Of a stretch of 64,000 nt of DNA, positions 9,961-21,149 are shown piece after piece. A program made the translations under genes and the position numbers. The notes under the pieces are model-generated. The model did not search any database, was not told where the DNA came from, and worked only from the letters and a program-made list of their open reading frames with translations. The DNA comes from Aradus depressus (lineage: Eukaryota; Arthropoda; Insecta; Hemiptera; Aradidae). How positions within the stretch are numbered: position 1 is the stretch's first letter; each line of letters starts with the position of its first letter. Location: the NCBI GenBank assembly GCA_963662175.1, contig OY759225.1, positions 17,471,601 through 17,535,600 on the forward strand. The letters are read 5' to 3'.

Positions 9961-10891
9961 TTTTTTTTTTTTTTTTTGTATTTATTTATTTAAAGCCACA
10001 ACTATGTAAAAAAATGCACAACCAGCGGCTGGGCTGACATGTAGGTACTATACAAAAATAATAAAAATAAATATGACATGAAAGGCTTGAGAGAGGATAA
10101 ACAGCCAGCGGTGAACCCTCATGACATCACTTCATACCAGGAGATCTCTACGCCAAACTCTCTTTAATCTTCTTGGGGGATTGTGGGGTAAATTTGTACT
10201 TAAGATTTTGCGAACTTCCGGATTGGTGTGTAAGTAAATTTTGGTGTAGAAACGTTGGTATAAATGTTTAATGGTTGTGTCTACGGATGTGATGTTCAAG
10301 TCGCGGTGTAAAGTCTTGTTGCTAACGTATGGTGGGCATTGCGCGATCAGTCGGAGAGTCTTGGATTGAAATATCTGTATTCTTTTGATGTTCGAAGTCT
10401 TGGCTGTACCATATATTTGTAAGCCATAGGTCCAGAGAGGTCGGAGAAGATAGGTATAACAATTTAGTTTTTGTCGAGTAGATAATTTAAAACGCCTATT
10501 CAAAATACTGTACAATAGTCTAAGTCGCCGGTCTAGTGTGAGTCGTGTCGTCCTAGTGTGATGGTTCCAAGTCAGCCTTCTATCGAGGGTTAATCCTAAA
10601 TATTTTACGGAAGAGGTATGAGGTAATGGCTGGTTTTCAATGAATACTGGGAGGCAGTCACCACGGCGGAGAGCGAATGTTATGTGTTGACATTTTGTGG
10701 TGTTAAATTTAATTTTCCAAGATTTACTCCAAACTTCAATTTTTTTGAGGTGTTGCTGTAGTATGAGTGAAGTGGTATGAGGATCTGTGTGAGAGGCTAG
10801 AATGGCGGTGTCATCTGCGTATGTGGCTGTTAATGTGAGAGGGTCGGTGGGTAAGTCGAAGGTGTACATGGAGTATAATAGGGGGGCTAAT
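9961..10891 (-). mobile_element. 5'-truncated jockey-type non-LTR retrotransposon, 13-bp TSD
   Basis: ATTTATGATACTT is duplicated at 9948-9960 and 10892-10904. The left end is a T-run (poly(A) tail on the minus strand), the right end a 5' truncation. It holds the C-terminal part of an RT gene and a ~150-bp 3' UTR. The intact tail and TSD show insertion by target-primed reverse transcription. Confidence 0.93.
10132..10869 (-). pseudogene. Reverse transcriptase C-terminal part (jockey clade-like)
   Basis: 245 codons remain open. The catalytic YADDTAILA lies at residues 17-25, followed by the thumb motif SVKYLGLTLDRRLTW (about 88-102) and the LRPLWTYGLQIYG block (about 143-155), an order typical of jockey-clade elements in insects. 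The endonuclease, fingers and most of the palm are missing because of 5' truncation, so the apparent Met start is not the native one. No frameshift or stop is visible in what remains, which suggests a fairly recent insertion. It cannot make an active enzyme. Confidence 0.88.
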
Positions 10892-11027
10892 ATTTATGAT
10901 ACTTAAATTTTTTTTTTTTGAAGAGATATTGGGAAACATTTATACCTAATAAAAAATAAAGAAAAACGTATTTATTTAAAAAATATTGACTATTTCACAA
11001 AATATATATGTATAAAATATGCGAAGA

Positions 11028-11305
11028 GCTCTTTCGTCACTCTGGTGGACATGAGCCCGACTCTACTGTGGGAATCCTAAATTTTGCCAACCCTAAATTT
11101 TTATTCACCTTGGGCAGGGGTCTTTAACGAGTACCTGACATCGTACAGGCTCGGGACCATCGCTTAACGTCCCATCCTAAGGACGGCGTGCTTAAGTTTA
11201 TTTTACCTCTCAGATAAAATAAACTAAGGGCCTCGGTCGGGTTTCGAACTCACGATCTTGAGCTCAGAAGACAAGCACGCATACCACTGAGCTACCGGCG
11301 CCCTC
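11028..11305 (-). repeat. SINE-A, head intact, 3' tail missing
   Basis: Minus-strand head gagggcgccggtagctcagt and a slightly changed B box (ggttcgaaacc present as gtttcgaac on the plus strand). The copy stops at gaagagctctttcgtc, lacking the last ~80 bp with gcccgggcatgag. Confidence 0.85.
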
Positions 11306-11939
11306 TACACCTGTATACTGGTTTAGTCTTTATAACGATGGGCCTTGATTGCCCGCATATGAGAAAAATAGTCTGAACTTAAAATAAACAATTGATTGTT
11401 AATATGAAGATGGCTGATGTAGTGAGAAGTGATTATTTCACAGGTTGTCAAATTAGATGTAGTCTGACCTCTCACAGATTTTTTATTTGTATTAGCTAGC
11501 CGGCGGATCTACCGGCGCCCTCAGTATATCTACTGTATTTATTAATATATATTATTATTATTATTGTACTCATATTTTCAAGTATTTATTTATTAATTTC
11601 ATTTTATTTTTTAGTAGTATTATTATTAATTCTAATCCATGTGTGTCAGACTCTAAGAGTTAATATCTGTTTATTTATCTAATTAATAAGCTACCTATCT
11701 TAATGTATACATTCTTATGACGTAGCCTATTACCATGTTATGATTTAACAGAAATCTCATTATATAAATATAAAGGTATTTTGTAGATATTCTGCATGAG
11801 TTTACAGAGACATTTGTATTTATTTATTAATTTTTCGTTTTTTTTCTTCTTGTATTTTCTTTTATTACCATTTATAATTTTACTTTCTTCTATTATGTAT
11901 TCGAATTTTCCTTACGGTTTTTACCGATTGTAATTACGC
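11306..11939. other. AT-rich; SINE scrap and a dispersed AT repeat
   Basis: 11502-11522 holds a SINE-A head scrap (ctaccggcgccctc). 11560-11760 repeats the text found at 7270-7460. Nothing coding. Confidence 0.45.
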
Positions 11940-12215
11940 ACAATAAAAATGATAAAGACAGGATCGTGGTCCAGATCGACGACGTTCATCGTAATTAATA
12001 AGGTTGGAGACTTGCACTTGGCCGTAGCTCCCATGAGTCTCATTTGCATATTTCATAGTGGCGGCCACAAATTAGCCCCTTCCACCGTTCCCTTGATCCC
12101 GTCTTTAATTAATTTCGGCTCTTATACAAATTACGTTCAATTAATTCATTTAATGGTCTGGGGCGGTAAATGGCTCGGCCCGCGGTAAATGGCCCGGAAT
12201 AAACGGTGTAGAAGG
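11940..12215. other. Non-repetitive block with homeodomain/POU-like sites (candidate regulatory element)
   Basis: This block differs from everything around it: moderate GC, no repeat hallmark, no other copy in the window. It contains an octamer ATTTGCAT (12041-12048), several TAATTAA-type cores (near 11992, 12105, 12134) and a doubled cggtaaatggc motif (12163, 12185). An open frame of 79 codons exists but has no recognisable feature. It may be a noncoding regulatory element; evidence is composition and motif clustering only. Confidence 0.3.
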
Positions 12216-12474
12216 AGCCCCCCTTTCCCCCCCCCCCCTCAGAAAACTTTTTTAATTACTTAAACAGTCCTCTGCTTTAAGCCTCCTGGCCCGCAGTATG
12301 GGGAAGTACTTTCCTAAAAGAGAGCTTCCTAGTTGTTCTTCCTAGATAATTTATCGATACTTAAAATGACGCATCTTGGTATTCCTGCCAATAATATGTA
12401 ACAAAATGTATCAGGATTGACCAATTATGTAATAGGAAAAGATAGATAAGGTGGTGTCGACAAAAAAAAGTACT
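12216..12474. other. Unassigned, with C-run near 12225
   Basis: No hallmark beyond a C-run at about 12218-12238. Confidence 0.35.
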
Positions 12475-12640
12475 TCCCCAGAACGAATTAATTTTTTATT
12501 CCCCCTTCAAAACCAGTCGACCGTTTGCGGTAATATTCAATAGTTGACTTACATAGAGCTTCTAAATCCTCTTAATACATTTTTTGTAGATAAATTCATT
12601 ACTTCGGCAGTTATTATGGTTATTTTTATTTTTATTTTTT
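12475..12640 (-). repeat. Dispersed repeat family A fragment
   Basis: Minus-strand family A end: acttccccagaacgaattaa, then gtcgaccgtttgcgg and tagttgacttacat. Confidence 0.75.
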
Positions 12641-12655
12641 TCCCTGGAGGAAGAG

Positions 12656-13250
12656 ATGCGCGGACAGTTCAGACCAGATCGTTGTAAGGACATAGTCCAA
12701 GAATGGATAATGGAGAAATGGCAACAGCGGTGGTCACGATCATCGAATGGCCGAATGACCTATGCATATTTTCCGGAAATCCAGGTACGTCTGGACTCTA
12801 CATTATTGCCTGACCACTGGATGTCCCAGATACTATCAGATCATGGAGATTTCAACTCCAAGCTATTCTTCAATAAGAGGAGTCGAATGTCCGCTGTACG
12901 ACGGGCCTAGGGTGGAGTTGATACGCGGGACAGGATCGTACCTGGGACTCGACCTACGACAGCAGGTGACGGAAACCGGCTACCCAATGTTCAGCCGATT
13001 TGTCGCCTCCTGGCGGAGAAAGAAGCAAGCATTATGACCCTGCGCCGGGGACGCCTGCAGTCGACCCCGGCGCCCCAACGAACTACAACAAGCGAACGCC
13101 CTACATTTATCCCGAGCTCTCTCAGCGCGCCAAGAAAACTAATGTCGGCTGGGAGTGACCGCTGACCGTCGCAGATGGTCGGCAGCGGTCGCTCCTAGCT
13201 TACCAGAACAACAGATATTGTATTTAATTGTATAATTTTTTCATTTGTTA
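12656..13250 (+). pseudogene. 3' end of an R1-like non-LTR retrotransposon
   Basis: The frame opening at 12656 reads EWIMEKWQQRWSRSSNGR, then MTYAYFPEIQVRLDS and ILSDHGDFNSKL. The WQ..W...GR.TY..FP spacing followed by an HG.F motif is the region between RT and the terminal zinc knuckle in R1-type ORF2 proteins. The frame shifts near 12890 and continues as YDGPRVELIRGTGSYLG to a stop at 13035-13037. The 3' UTR follows (13038-13250), part of which is repeated at 6498-6600. RT itself is absent. Clade assignment beyond R1-like is not secure. Confidence 0.58.
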
Positions 13251-13324
13251 ATAAAATTGTTAGGCCCTTTTTTCCCCGACGATTCGGCGAAGTTGTCGTG
13301 ACCTCCACCGGCCACCAAAAAAGT

Positions 13325-13604
13325 TATTAAGGTTTTCAAATTGAGTCCCCTTCCCTGATATCGCTGAAAATTGGCAGATTTTGTCCTCATTGGGTATTGA
13401 CTTTAAATATGAAATTTCATTTCTGTCATTACATCGACAGTTATTGGGGTTTTTGAGTTGAGCCGCCCCCTTGATGCCCCTTCTCCTCGGTTCTGTAGAA
13501 AATTAATAAATGTCGTCCTTATGGGGTTTTGAATTCACATATAAAATTTTCTGTTGGTACATTCAGTCTAACGGGAGTTATCATGTTCACAGGCAGACAT
13601 ACAT
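13325..13604 (-). repeat. Dispersed repeat family A
   Basis: Minus-strand family A blocks (cagttattggggtttttgag, gtccttatggggttttgaat, gggagttatc). Noncoding. Confidence 0.7.
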
Positions 13605-14120
13605 TTTTTGACGTGAGAACGTCTATTCGCTCGTTAAGCACAGTGATAGACGGTCCAACTTTCTTGTGTTACAAAATACCGTCAGATTTCAATGGATAAT
13701 AACTACGAGACTAATAATGCAATAACAACGGTTGAGGTCATAATGGATAGAGCATGTCTGTATGTGTTTGTTTTGACTGTGACGTTATCGGACTAGTGTG
13801 GGCGCCGGCGGATGATTGCTGCGAATTAGCGTTGTGTAAAATTAGAAATTAGTGTAGCGTGATAACGCGTTTAGATAGGACGTTGATTCGGGTGTCATTG
13901 TAAAGAGCTTGAGGAGCACTACTAGGACTCAAAGTGAAACAATAAAAATATTCGCCGAAATATATGTAACAATTGGTATTAAATTGAAAATTGCAAAAAA
14001 ATTAAAGATGTCGTCTCATATGAATCGTAAATATGCGTGGAATTATAGAAAACGCAAATCAGAGGAAAGCTCGCTTCAAAAAGAATTTAAAAAACATGAG
14101 CGAAAACGTAATTGTATTAT
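13605..14120 (+). pseudogene. Repeat module D with basic N-terminal coding start
   Basis: Inverted homologue of 4015-4650. After a ~400-bp leader, ATG at 14009 begins MSSHMNRKYAWNYRKRKSEE, rich in Lys and Arg. Then the sequence runs straight into a family A end (attcgtgctggggaattaca, gattcaccgatgac), so module D may be an internal part of the same transposon as family A. Product unrecognised. Confidence 0.5.
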
Positions 14121-14699
14121 TCGTGCTGGGGAATTACATAGCCAATGATTCACCGATGACTTTATTTATTTATTTCTTACGTAAATTCGGTCGCAATTGT
14201 TACTTTCACGACACAACCTGAGAAAATGGTGGTCTTAATTTTAGTTATCAAAACCATTTTGCAATGCCATATAGATTATTGAAAGATTTAAAATTCATCA
14301 TTGAAATCCTTTTCAATAATAACACAATTTAATTGTTATGAATCAATTTAATTTGGCAAGGGATGGCTAATGGTATTTTTATGGGTGGCGGATGGCAATT
14401 TGATAGGTTCGGAAACAAATGGTCTGGAATTGTCTCAAATGGAAAACAGGGGAGAACAACCCCCCCATCCAGCCATTTAAAAAACGACAACTACCCCTTT
14501 AATTAACTAGTTAAATAAAGATTTTGAAATAAAGACTGAACGGATTTGGTTTCTAATTTCCATACCAGGAACAGTTGGTCACTGTTTTGTGACGGTGTCA
14601 CTCCGGTGACAGATCACTTTCAATCACTCCTATTAGCTTCCTGAACTCATGAATATATTTGTGCTTTATTAGTAAGCATGGTTGATGTTGTTCCAATTA
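14121..14699. other. Unassigned; family A end then unique DNA
   Basis: 14121-14160 is the family A terminus. The rest shows no hallmark; gtgacggtgtcactccggtg near 14591 is a short imperfect palindrome. Confidence 0.4.
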
Positions 14700-14905
14700 T
14701 AGTTAGTTATTGTGACTCATGCCCGGGCTTTAATAACTAGGTCATATCGCCTACTACCAGAACGCTCTTTCGTCACACTGGTGGACATGAGCCCGACTAC
14801 TATGGGAGTCCTAAATTTTGCCTACCTTATCTTACATGATCGGGACCATCGCTTGTTCCATCCGAAGGACGGTGTGCACAAGATTTTTTCATCTCCCAGA
14901 TAGCT
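14700..14905 (-). repeat. SINE-A 3' part, internally deleted
   Basis: tgactcatgcccgggcttta through gggaccatcgctt... and ccgaaggacgg are present, but the acgagtacctgacatcgt block and the tRNA head are missing. Confidence 0.85.
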
Positions 14906-15003
14906 TGGTAGAAATAGTGAGCGTATATTAAAAATAATTTTATTCCATCTATAATTGATAACCTTTTAATTTATAGATGTTGATTAGCGACTGTAGATTC
15001 TAA

Positions 15004-15522
15004 TTGTAGGAATATTGAGGGTCAGTCAAATATGGAAGAAAACACTATTCAAACGCCAACGTTTCGATATATTTTATATCATCATCAGGGCCTACAAACA
15101 CGGGGGGAATCAAGATTAGAATCACAATTAAACAAAATTAGTGTGTTGATAAACATTACTGAACGTTAAAATAGACATTGTAACAAGTTAAAAATTGAAC
15201 CTGACTTACTATGAATACATTACTAAACATTAAAATTACGTACGTTCATGTTTATGGTTAACAATGTATCTATATTACATTTTAATGTTTAGTAATGTAT
15301 TCATAGTAAGTCAGCTTCAATTTTTAACTTGTTACAATGTCTATTTTAACGTTCAGTAGGTAATGTTTATCAACACACTAATTTTGTTTAATTGTGATTC
15401 TAATCTTGATTCCCCCCATGTTTGTAGGCCCTGATGATGATATAAAATATATCGAAACGTTGGCGTTTGAATAGTGTTGTCTGTTTTCTTCCATCTTTGA
15501 CTGACCCTCAATATTCCTACAA
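15004..15522. mobile_element. 519-bp foldback element with hammerhead-like motif in each arm
   Basis: The two halves are near-perfect inverted repeats: ttgtaggaatattgagggtc at 15004 and its complement ending at 15522, centre about 15263. Each arm carries CTGATGA, one base, a GATAT/ATATC stem, then GAAACGTTGG (plus strand 15431-15462; minus strand 15057-15088). Foldback elements carrying this Penelope-type motif can arise when two terminal repeats lie head to head. No coding capacity. Confidence 0.75.
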
Positions 15523-15569
15523 CTTTTAATTTATGATTATTTACAAGTTTTTAGTCACAATTTGAGGGG

Positions 15570-15830
15570 GACCGTAGCTCAGAGAGAGACGCCATTAGGT
15601 TTTTTATCTGAGAGGTGAAAAAACCTTAAGTGAACCGTCCTTTGGATGAGACTTTAAGTCCTGTACGACGACGGGAAATCGTTAAAGGCACCTACTGTAG
15701 GTAAATAAACGTGGGTAGGCAACATTTAGGACTCCCATAGTAGAATCGGGCTCATGTCCACCAGTATAACGGAACAACGGTATGACTTCGTTGTTAACGC
15801 CCGGGCATGAGTCACAATAACTAACAATGG
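15570..15830 (+). repeat. SINE-A, strongly diverged
   Basis: A remnant A box (gaccgtagctcagag) precedes a deletion of the B box, then the SINE body to gcccgggcatgagtcac. Many substitutions mark an old copy. Confidence 0.8.
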
Positions 15831-15984
15831 TTGGGTTACAAGTGAAATGTGTGGTTTGACCAAGGTTATGTGTTTCGTGTTGTGTTTCTGTACGCTTTTG
15901 TGATATCGCCATTGCTCAGGTTCGAATTCAACAAGAAGAAGAAGAGTTCGAACTGTTGATTTGTAGGATCGGTGAATCACCAGG

Positions 15985-17380
15985 AATGTACTTCCCCATA
16001 ACGAATATAATCAATTTTCACTCCCCCCTTCAAAACTAGTACTATACCGTATGCGCTAATAATCAATAGTTGACTTACAAAGAGGTATACTAAATGTTGT
16101 TACCATAAATTCATTAGATCCACAATTATTGAGATTTTTCAGTTGAGCCCCACTACTCATCCCTTCCTTTCGGCCGATTCCGAAATTTAATATGTGCCTT
16201 ATGGGGTTCTGACTTTACAAACTAAATTTGGTGTTGAGTAGGGTGGTCGTTAATAATGCAAGGTTCAAATTTTAACGCTCTCACCCAAAAATCTCGATCG
16301 ACTTGATAAAAAAATACGATTGGCATTATTCCGGGCCCATAATAAATGATTTAACTCGTGCCGGCAGAGGAATCAAATTTTCCGTGTATTTTAAGTGGCG
16401 TTTAGTGATGTTTCGGGTTTTTGTTCTATAACTATGAAACTGTCTATCGTGAATCTCTGAAAATTTGTACACTACTATTTTTGAAGTTGCTGAACACGAA
16501 TATTTCATCAAAAGTTAAGTTTGACAAGTTAAATTAGTCGAAATTCGTTATAGAAATTGACATATATTTCAGGTTTTTTGAATATGTAGTTAAAAGGAAT
16601 TGTATCATTCTTTTGACAGTATTAAATGTTTTATTTGTCATTAATCGATGTTTTGTTGGTCGATACCCATCCCTACAAGTGCGTAACTTTCGAATGGAGC
16701 GCGTTCTTCATGAAAATATCGGTTGAATTTCAAATTTTCAATTTTCACTCGCATTTTATTATTTAGTATATAATCGACATTTTGAGCTGCAAAATAGAAT
16801 TCAAATTGAAAAGAAAAAAAAATTATATGAATTCGATTTTTTATTCCTCAAAAAAATCGAAAAATATTTTTCGCAAATTCGGAAGCCAATTTTGACAGTT
16901 TTGACTTGACCAATATAATTTTTGATGAAATATTCGTGTTCAGTAACTTAAAAAAAAGTAGTGTACAAATTTTCAGTGATTTACGATAGACAGTTTCATA
17001 GTTATAGAACAAAAACCCGAAACATCACTAAACGCCATTTAAAATACACGGAAAATTTGATTCCTCTGCCGGCACGGGTTAAATCATTTATTATGGGCCC
17101 GGAATAATGCCAATCGTATTTTTTTATCATGTTGATCGAGATTTTTGGGTGAGAGCGTTAAAATTTGAACCTTCCTTTATTAACGACCACCCTAGTGTTG
17201 ATACATTCATTACGTCAGTTATTAAGAGTTTTTATGTTGAAGGTCTTTTCTCTTAATTCTCTCCTCCCTTTTTGCCGATTGGGCTGAAAATTGATAGGTG
17301 TTGTCCTTATAAAGTTCTGGATAAACATACAAAATTTCGTGTCGATTCATTAATTCTATCAGGAGTTATCGTAAACATAG
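15985..17380 (-). repeat. Family A copy split by a foldback element
   Basis: 15985-16230 and 17203-17380 join into one minus-strand family A copy (tggtgttga / tacattcattac). The 956-bp foldback 16239-17194 lies between. Confidence 0.75.
16239..17194. mobile_element. Foldback MITE, TAGGGTGGTCG ends
   Basis: Arms of about 275 bp (16239-16514 and 16919-17194) are inverted copies, separated by about 400 bp. Ends read TAGGGTGGTCGTTAATAA and its complement. GTGTTGAG (16231-16238) and GTGTTGAT (17195-17202) flank it, an 8-bp duplication with one mismatch. No ORF of note, so nonautonomous. Superfamily not assigned. Confidence 0.85.
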
Positions 17381-17971
17381 ATTGTGCCCGCCCCCAAACC
17401 AGTCTCCACTTGGATTCCTTCAGCTCTCTCTGCACACGATGGACAGTGATGTTAAACATGTGCTAAGTGAACACTCTCCCGAAAAAAAAAAAAAAAAAAA
17501 AGTTAATAATAAATAAAAGTTAGGAGAGAGCCGCAAGTGACAAAAAATACAAACTAAACAAAATCTAAGTAAAAACGTAACAAGCTGAGCGCGGTCAGAT
17601 ATGGAACTCGACTGTTATCAACATATAGACCGACACTCTGTCAACAGGGATAGCATACAGAGACTTACCGCCCGTCCTACACATGTATACACCCCCTAGA
17701 TAATGTATCTACTCTATTTCAGATAAGAGGCAACATTTTTAATATATCGTGACAATTATTTCTTCCCCCGAAATATAGGGGAAATTAAGTAATCGGTCAA
17801 AAATAGACGTTGAATTAAATGTTAAAATAATTAAATTAATTAAGTAGTTTACTTAAAATTTTTATAAATGTAACAGAAACCTGCATCTATATGAGGAATA
17901 GGAAAAATTATACAAAGGAGATACTTTTCAAGAGTTATATTCTCGGCAAATGAATTTGAGATAATGATATT
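17381..17971. other. Unassigned, A-run near 17483
   Basis: A poly(A) tract at about 17483-17500 follows gaacactctccc and might be a retroposon tail, but I find no matching body or TSD. Confidence 0.35.
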
Positions 17972-17979
17972 GTGGGTTA

Positions 17980-18959
17980 GGGTGGTCGTAAAAAGTAAAA
18001 AGTTCGATTTTTCAAACTCCCCATCCAAATTCTTGTGTAATTTGACGAAAAAAATGTTTGTGAATTTTTTCAGATTTTTTTGAATGAATTAACCTGGCCC
18101 TGTGGGCGGTCAAAGTTTAACACGTGTTTTAAATGGGTTTTTTGAACATTTACATATTTTTAAGTGTAGGTCTTAGTATTTTTAATATAAAAATCTAAAA
18201 ATACATGGATTACGGGTTTTCGGGGTCGCTGAAAACGAATTTCATATTAAAAATTTTTTTTGACAGTCCATTTCCCAAAAAACTCGTACAAAAATTGACG
18301 AAAATGATAAAAAATTTCGAATCGATGATTCATATCGATTTATATGTTTTTTTGGGTCGCTAAACTCGAATTCAATGTCAGATTTATTTTTTGTCAATTG
18401 CAGCTATCAGAAACACGTATTATTTCATGTAAAACTTAAAATTTCAATAAAGTAAGTTTAGCATTAAATCGAAGTCCAAATACATTTAAAATACTGTAAA
18501 ACAAAAATTTACATGAAATAATACGTGTTTCTGATAGCTGCAATTGACAAAAAATAAATCTGACATTGAATTCGAGTTCAGCGACCCAAAAAAACATATA
18601 AATCGATATGAATCATCGATTCGAAATTTTTTATCATTTTCGTCAATTTTTGTACGAGTTTTTTGGGAAATGGACTGTCAAAAAAAATTTTTAATATGAA
18701 ATTCGTTTTCAGCGACCCCGAAAACCCGTAATCCATGTATTTTTAGATTTTTATATTAAAAATACTAAGACCTACACTTAAAAATATGTAAATGTTCAAA
18801 AACCCCATTTAAAACACGTGTTGAACTTTGACCGCCCACAGGGCCAGGTTAATTCATTCAAAAAAATCTGAAAAAATTCACAAACATTTTTTTCGTCAAA
18901 CTATACAAGAATTTGGATGGGGACTTTGAAAAATCGAACTTTTTACTTTTTACGACCAC
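17980..18959. mobile_element. Foldback MITE of the same family, long arms
   Basis: Inverted arms of about 450 bp meet near 18469. The left end GGGTGGTCGTAAAAAG and right end CTTTTTACGACCAC share the terminal GGGTGGTCGT with the element at 16239 but the interiors differ. gtgggtta occurs at 17972-17979 and 18960-18967; the right terminus seems to have lost a few bases. Open frames in it are hairpin artefacts. Confidence 0.85.
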
Positions 18960-19199
18960 GTGGGTTATTCCCCAGATGTCTATATTTGTTAAGTTGTGAA
19001 ACCAAAAAAAAAAAACAAATGGGAAAAGAATATGTTGAAAAATAAGTAAGTATTGAGGACACATTTTCATCCAAATCGGTGGAAGAGAGGGACTTAGGGG
19101 TCTTAATACTAAAGCCCCAATAACTGCCGAGGAAATGAATGTATCGAGGCGAAATTTTATAAGTAAACAAAACTTTAATTTTCAGCCGAAACTGAGAAG

Positions 19200-19902
19200 T
19201 CTGCTGCCTGGGCTTGAGGTAGCGTCTCTGTTTACTGAGCCCAAGATCGCAGGTTAGTTAGGCTCTTAGTTTTTTTTTATCTATGAGGTAAGTCCTTCGG
19301 ATAGGACGAAGAATGAAGATAGTTAAAATGGCGAAAATGTTCGGGAACCAAACAATATATGGCTTACTACCAGAGCGCTCTTTCGTCACTCTGGTGGACA
19401 TGAGCCCCACTCTACTGTGAGAGTCCTAAATTTTGCCTACCCTAAATTTTTATTCACCTAGGGCAGGGGTCTTTAACGAGACAGACTCGGGACCATCGCT
19501 TAGCGTCCCTTCCGAAGGACGGCGTGCTTAAGTTTATTTTACCTCCCAGATAAAATAAAATAAGGGCCTCGGCCGGGTTTCGAACCCACAATCTTGAGCT
19601 CTGTGGTTTATTAAATTAAAAAAAAAGTGATATGGCCATTTCGACTTTTTTATACCAACCACTTTTGTACACGAGTGAGCTCAAGATCGCGTGTTCGAAA
19701 CTCTTTTAATCTGGGAGGTGAAGAAACCTTGAGCACGCCGTCCTTTTGATGGGACATGAAGCGATGGTCTCGAACCTGTGCGATGTCGGATTCTTGTTAG
19801 ACCCTCTATTCTAGGTAATTAAACCTAGATAGCAACATTTAGGACACCCAGAGTAGTTAGGCTCTTGTCCACCAGAGCGCTCTGATAGTAGGCGATATGA
19901 GC
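19200..19902. repeat. Cluster of three SINE-A fragments
   Basis: 19205-19340 (plus) keeps a degraded head and aggtaagtccttcggatagg. 19360-19603 (minus) keeps the body and B box (ccgggtttcgaacccac). 19672-19902 (plus) keeps the B-box half to ctctgatagtaggcgatatg. Each is truncated differently. Confidence 0.8.
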
Positions 19903-20660
19903 TTATCCAGGGATAATGAATGTCCGAATGCTTTCTCACTCCCTAGAATGGTTGCTGATCCCTTTCAAGGGAGCCTGACTGTCTCCACCCCCCGGGTGTT
20001 CAGGGCTCCACTGTCCTACTGGTATGACCCTGTGCACATCGACCGCCCCCCAGGGCACGTGTCCCCAACGCACCACCGCCTCCTTCTATTGACATAAGAA
20101 ATCACTCCCCTACCCCATCCACTTGTAATGCAAAAATAATCTAAAGGTCTTTCTTGGTTTGGGTCCAGATCGCCCTTAAGCCCTTATTTCTCACGCTGTA
20201 ATTGGCTCGTCCAGCATCAACTCTTTCCTATTTTTTTTTTAGGGGGGTTCACTTCATCCCGTTTTTTTCTGTTTCCTCCCATCTCGCCCTCTGTCGATTC
20301 ACTGAACCTCTGTTGACAAATCTTTTCGCTACTTCCCATTTTTTCTTCAGTTCAAAATCCCTTGTCATTTTTTTTTTCAATTCTGTTCATTTTTATTTCC
20401 TGTTAAAAATGTGAAAAAGGAAAAAAAATATATAGATGATTTTCTACCTCTCAATTTAGGCTTTTCTAACGCCCTCATGCTTCAAACCTGTTCAACCTAA
20501 ACGTCTTTTTATATATTAAAATTAGAATTCTAAACAACATTGTTTGATTTTGTGGTAAGGATTAAGACGAATCTATTCAACGTTCGTGAACGCTAAACGA
20601 AGTATAGAGGCAGTTATGTAATCTGTCAGAAATTTGAAGTGGAGTTTTCAACAAATCTCC
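19903..20660. other. Unassigned, pyrimidine-rich
   Basis: Pyrimidine-rich text with T-runs; a vaguely similar stretch lies at 1580-1740. No gene recognised. Confidence 0.35.
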
Positions 20661-20960
20661 TGATTCCATAAGTTCACGATAACTCCCGATAGAATGAATG
20701 AATCGACACAAAATTTTGTATGTGTATCCAGAACTCTATAAGGACAACATCTACCGATTTTCAGCCCAATCTGTCAAAGGGGAGGGAATAAATAGGAGAG
20801 AGGACCCTTAACATAAAAACTTTCAATAACTATCGTTGTAATGAATGCATCAACACCAAATTTCGTATGTAAATTCAAAACCTCATAAGGACGACACATA
20901 CTACTTTTCAGAGGAATCGGGCGAAAGGAAAGTACGGATCAGTAGTGGGCTCTCTATTCT
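20661..20960 (+). repeat. Dispersed repeat family A, 5' half
   Basis: cgataactcccgatagaatg, then gaatcgacacaaaattttgt, then two ctataaggac blocks. Ends in unrelated DNA. Confidence 0.75.
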
Positions 20961-21149
20961 TTGGCAACGCTTTCACAAACTGCTTCATAGCTCCCAGTTT
21001 GATATGAAGTGTAGGCAAACGTACTTTACTAGGTTCGACAAAACTTGGACGTAAGATATTTTTACTATCAGGTACTAGGGAACTTCTTTAAGGCCAATGT
21101 TTTTTCTCCCAATGTTCACTCTTAGCTCTTGAATCCCATTCAAAAAGAA
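20961..21149. other. Unassigned
   Basis: Nothing recognised. Confidence 0.35.

Noticed and set aside
18858..19170. Phe/Lys-rich frames at the right end of the foldback element
   Set aside because: Low-complexity translation of an AT-rich hairpin arm; no domain.
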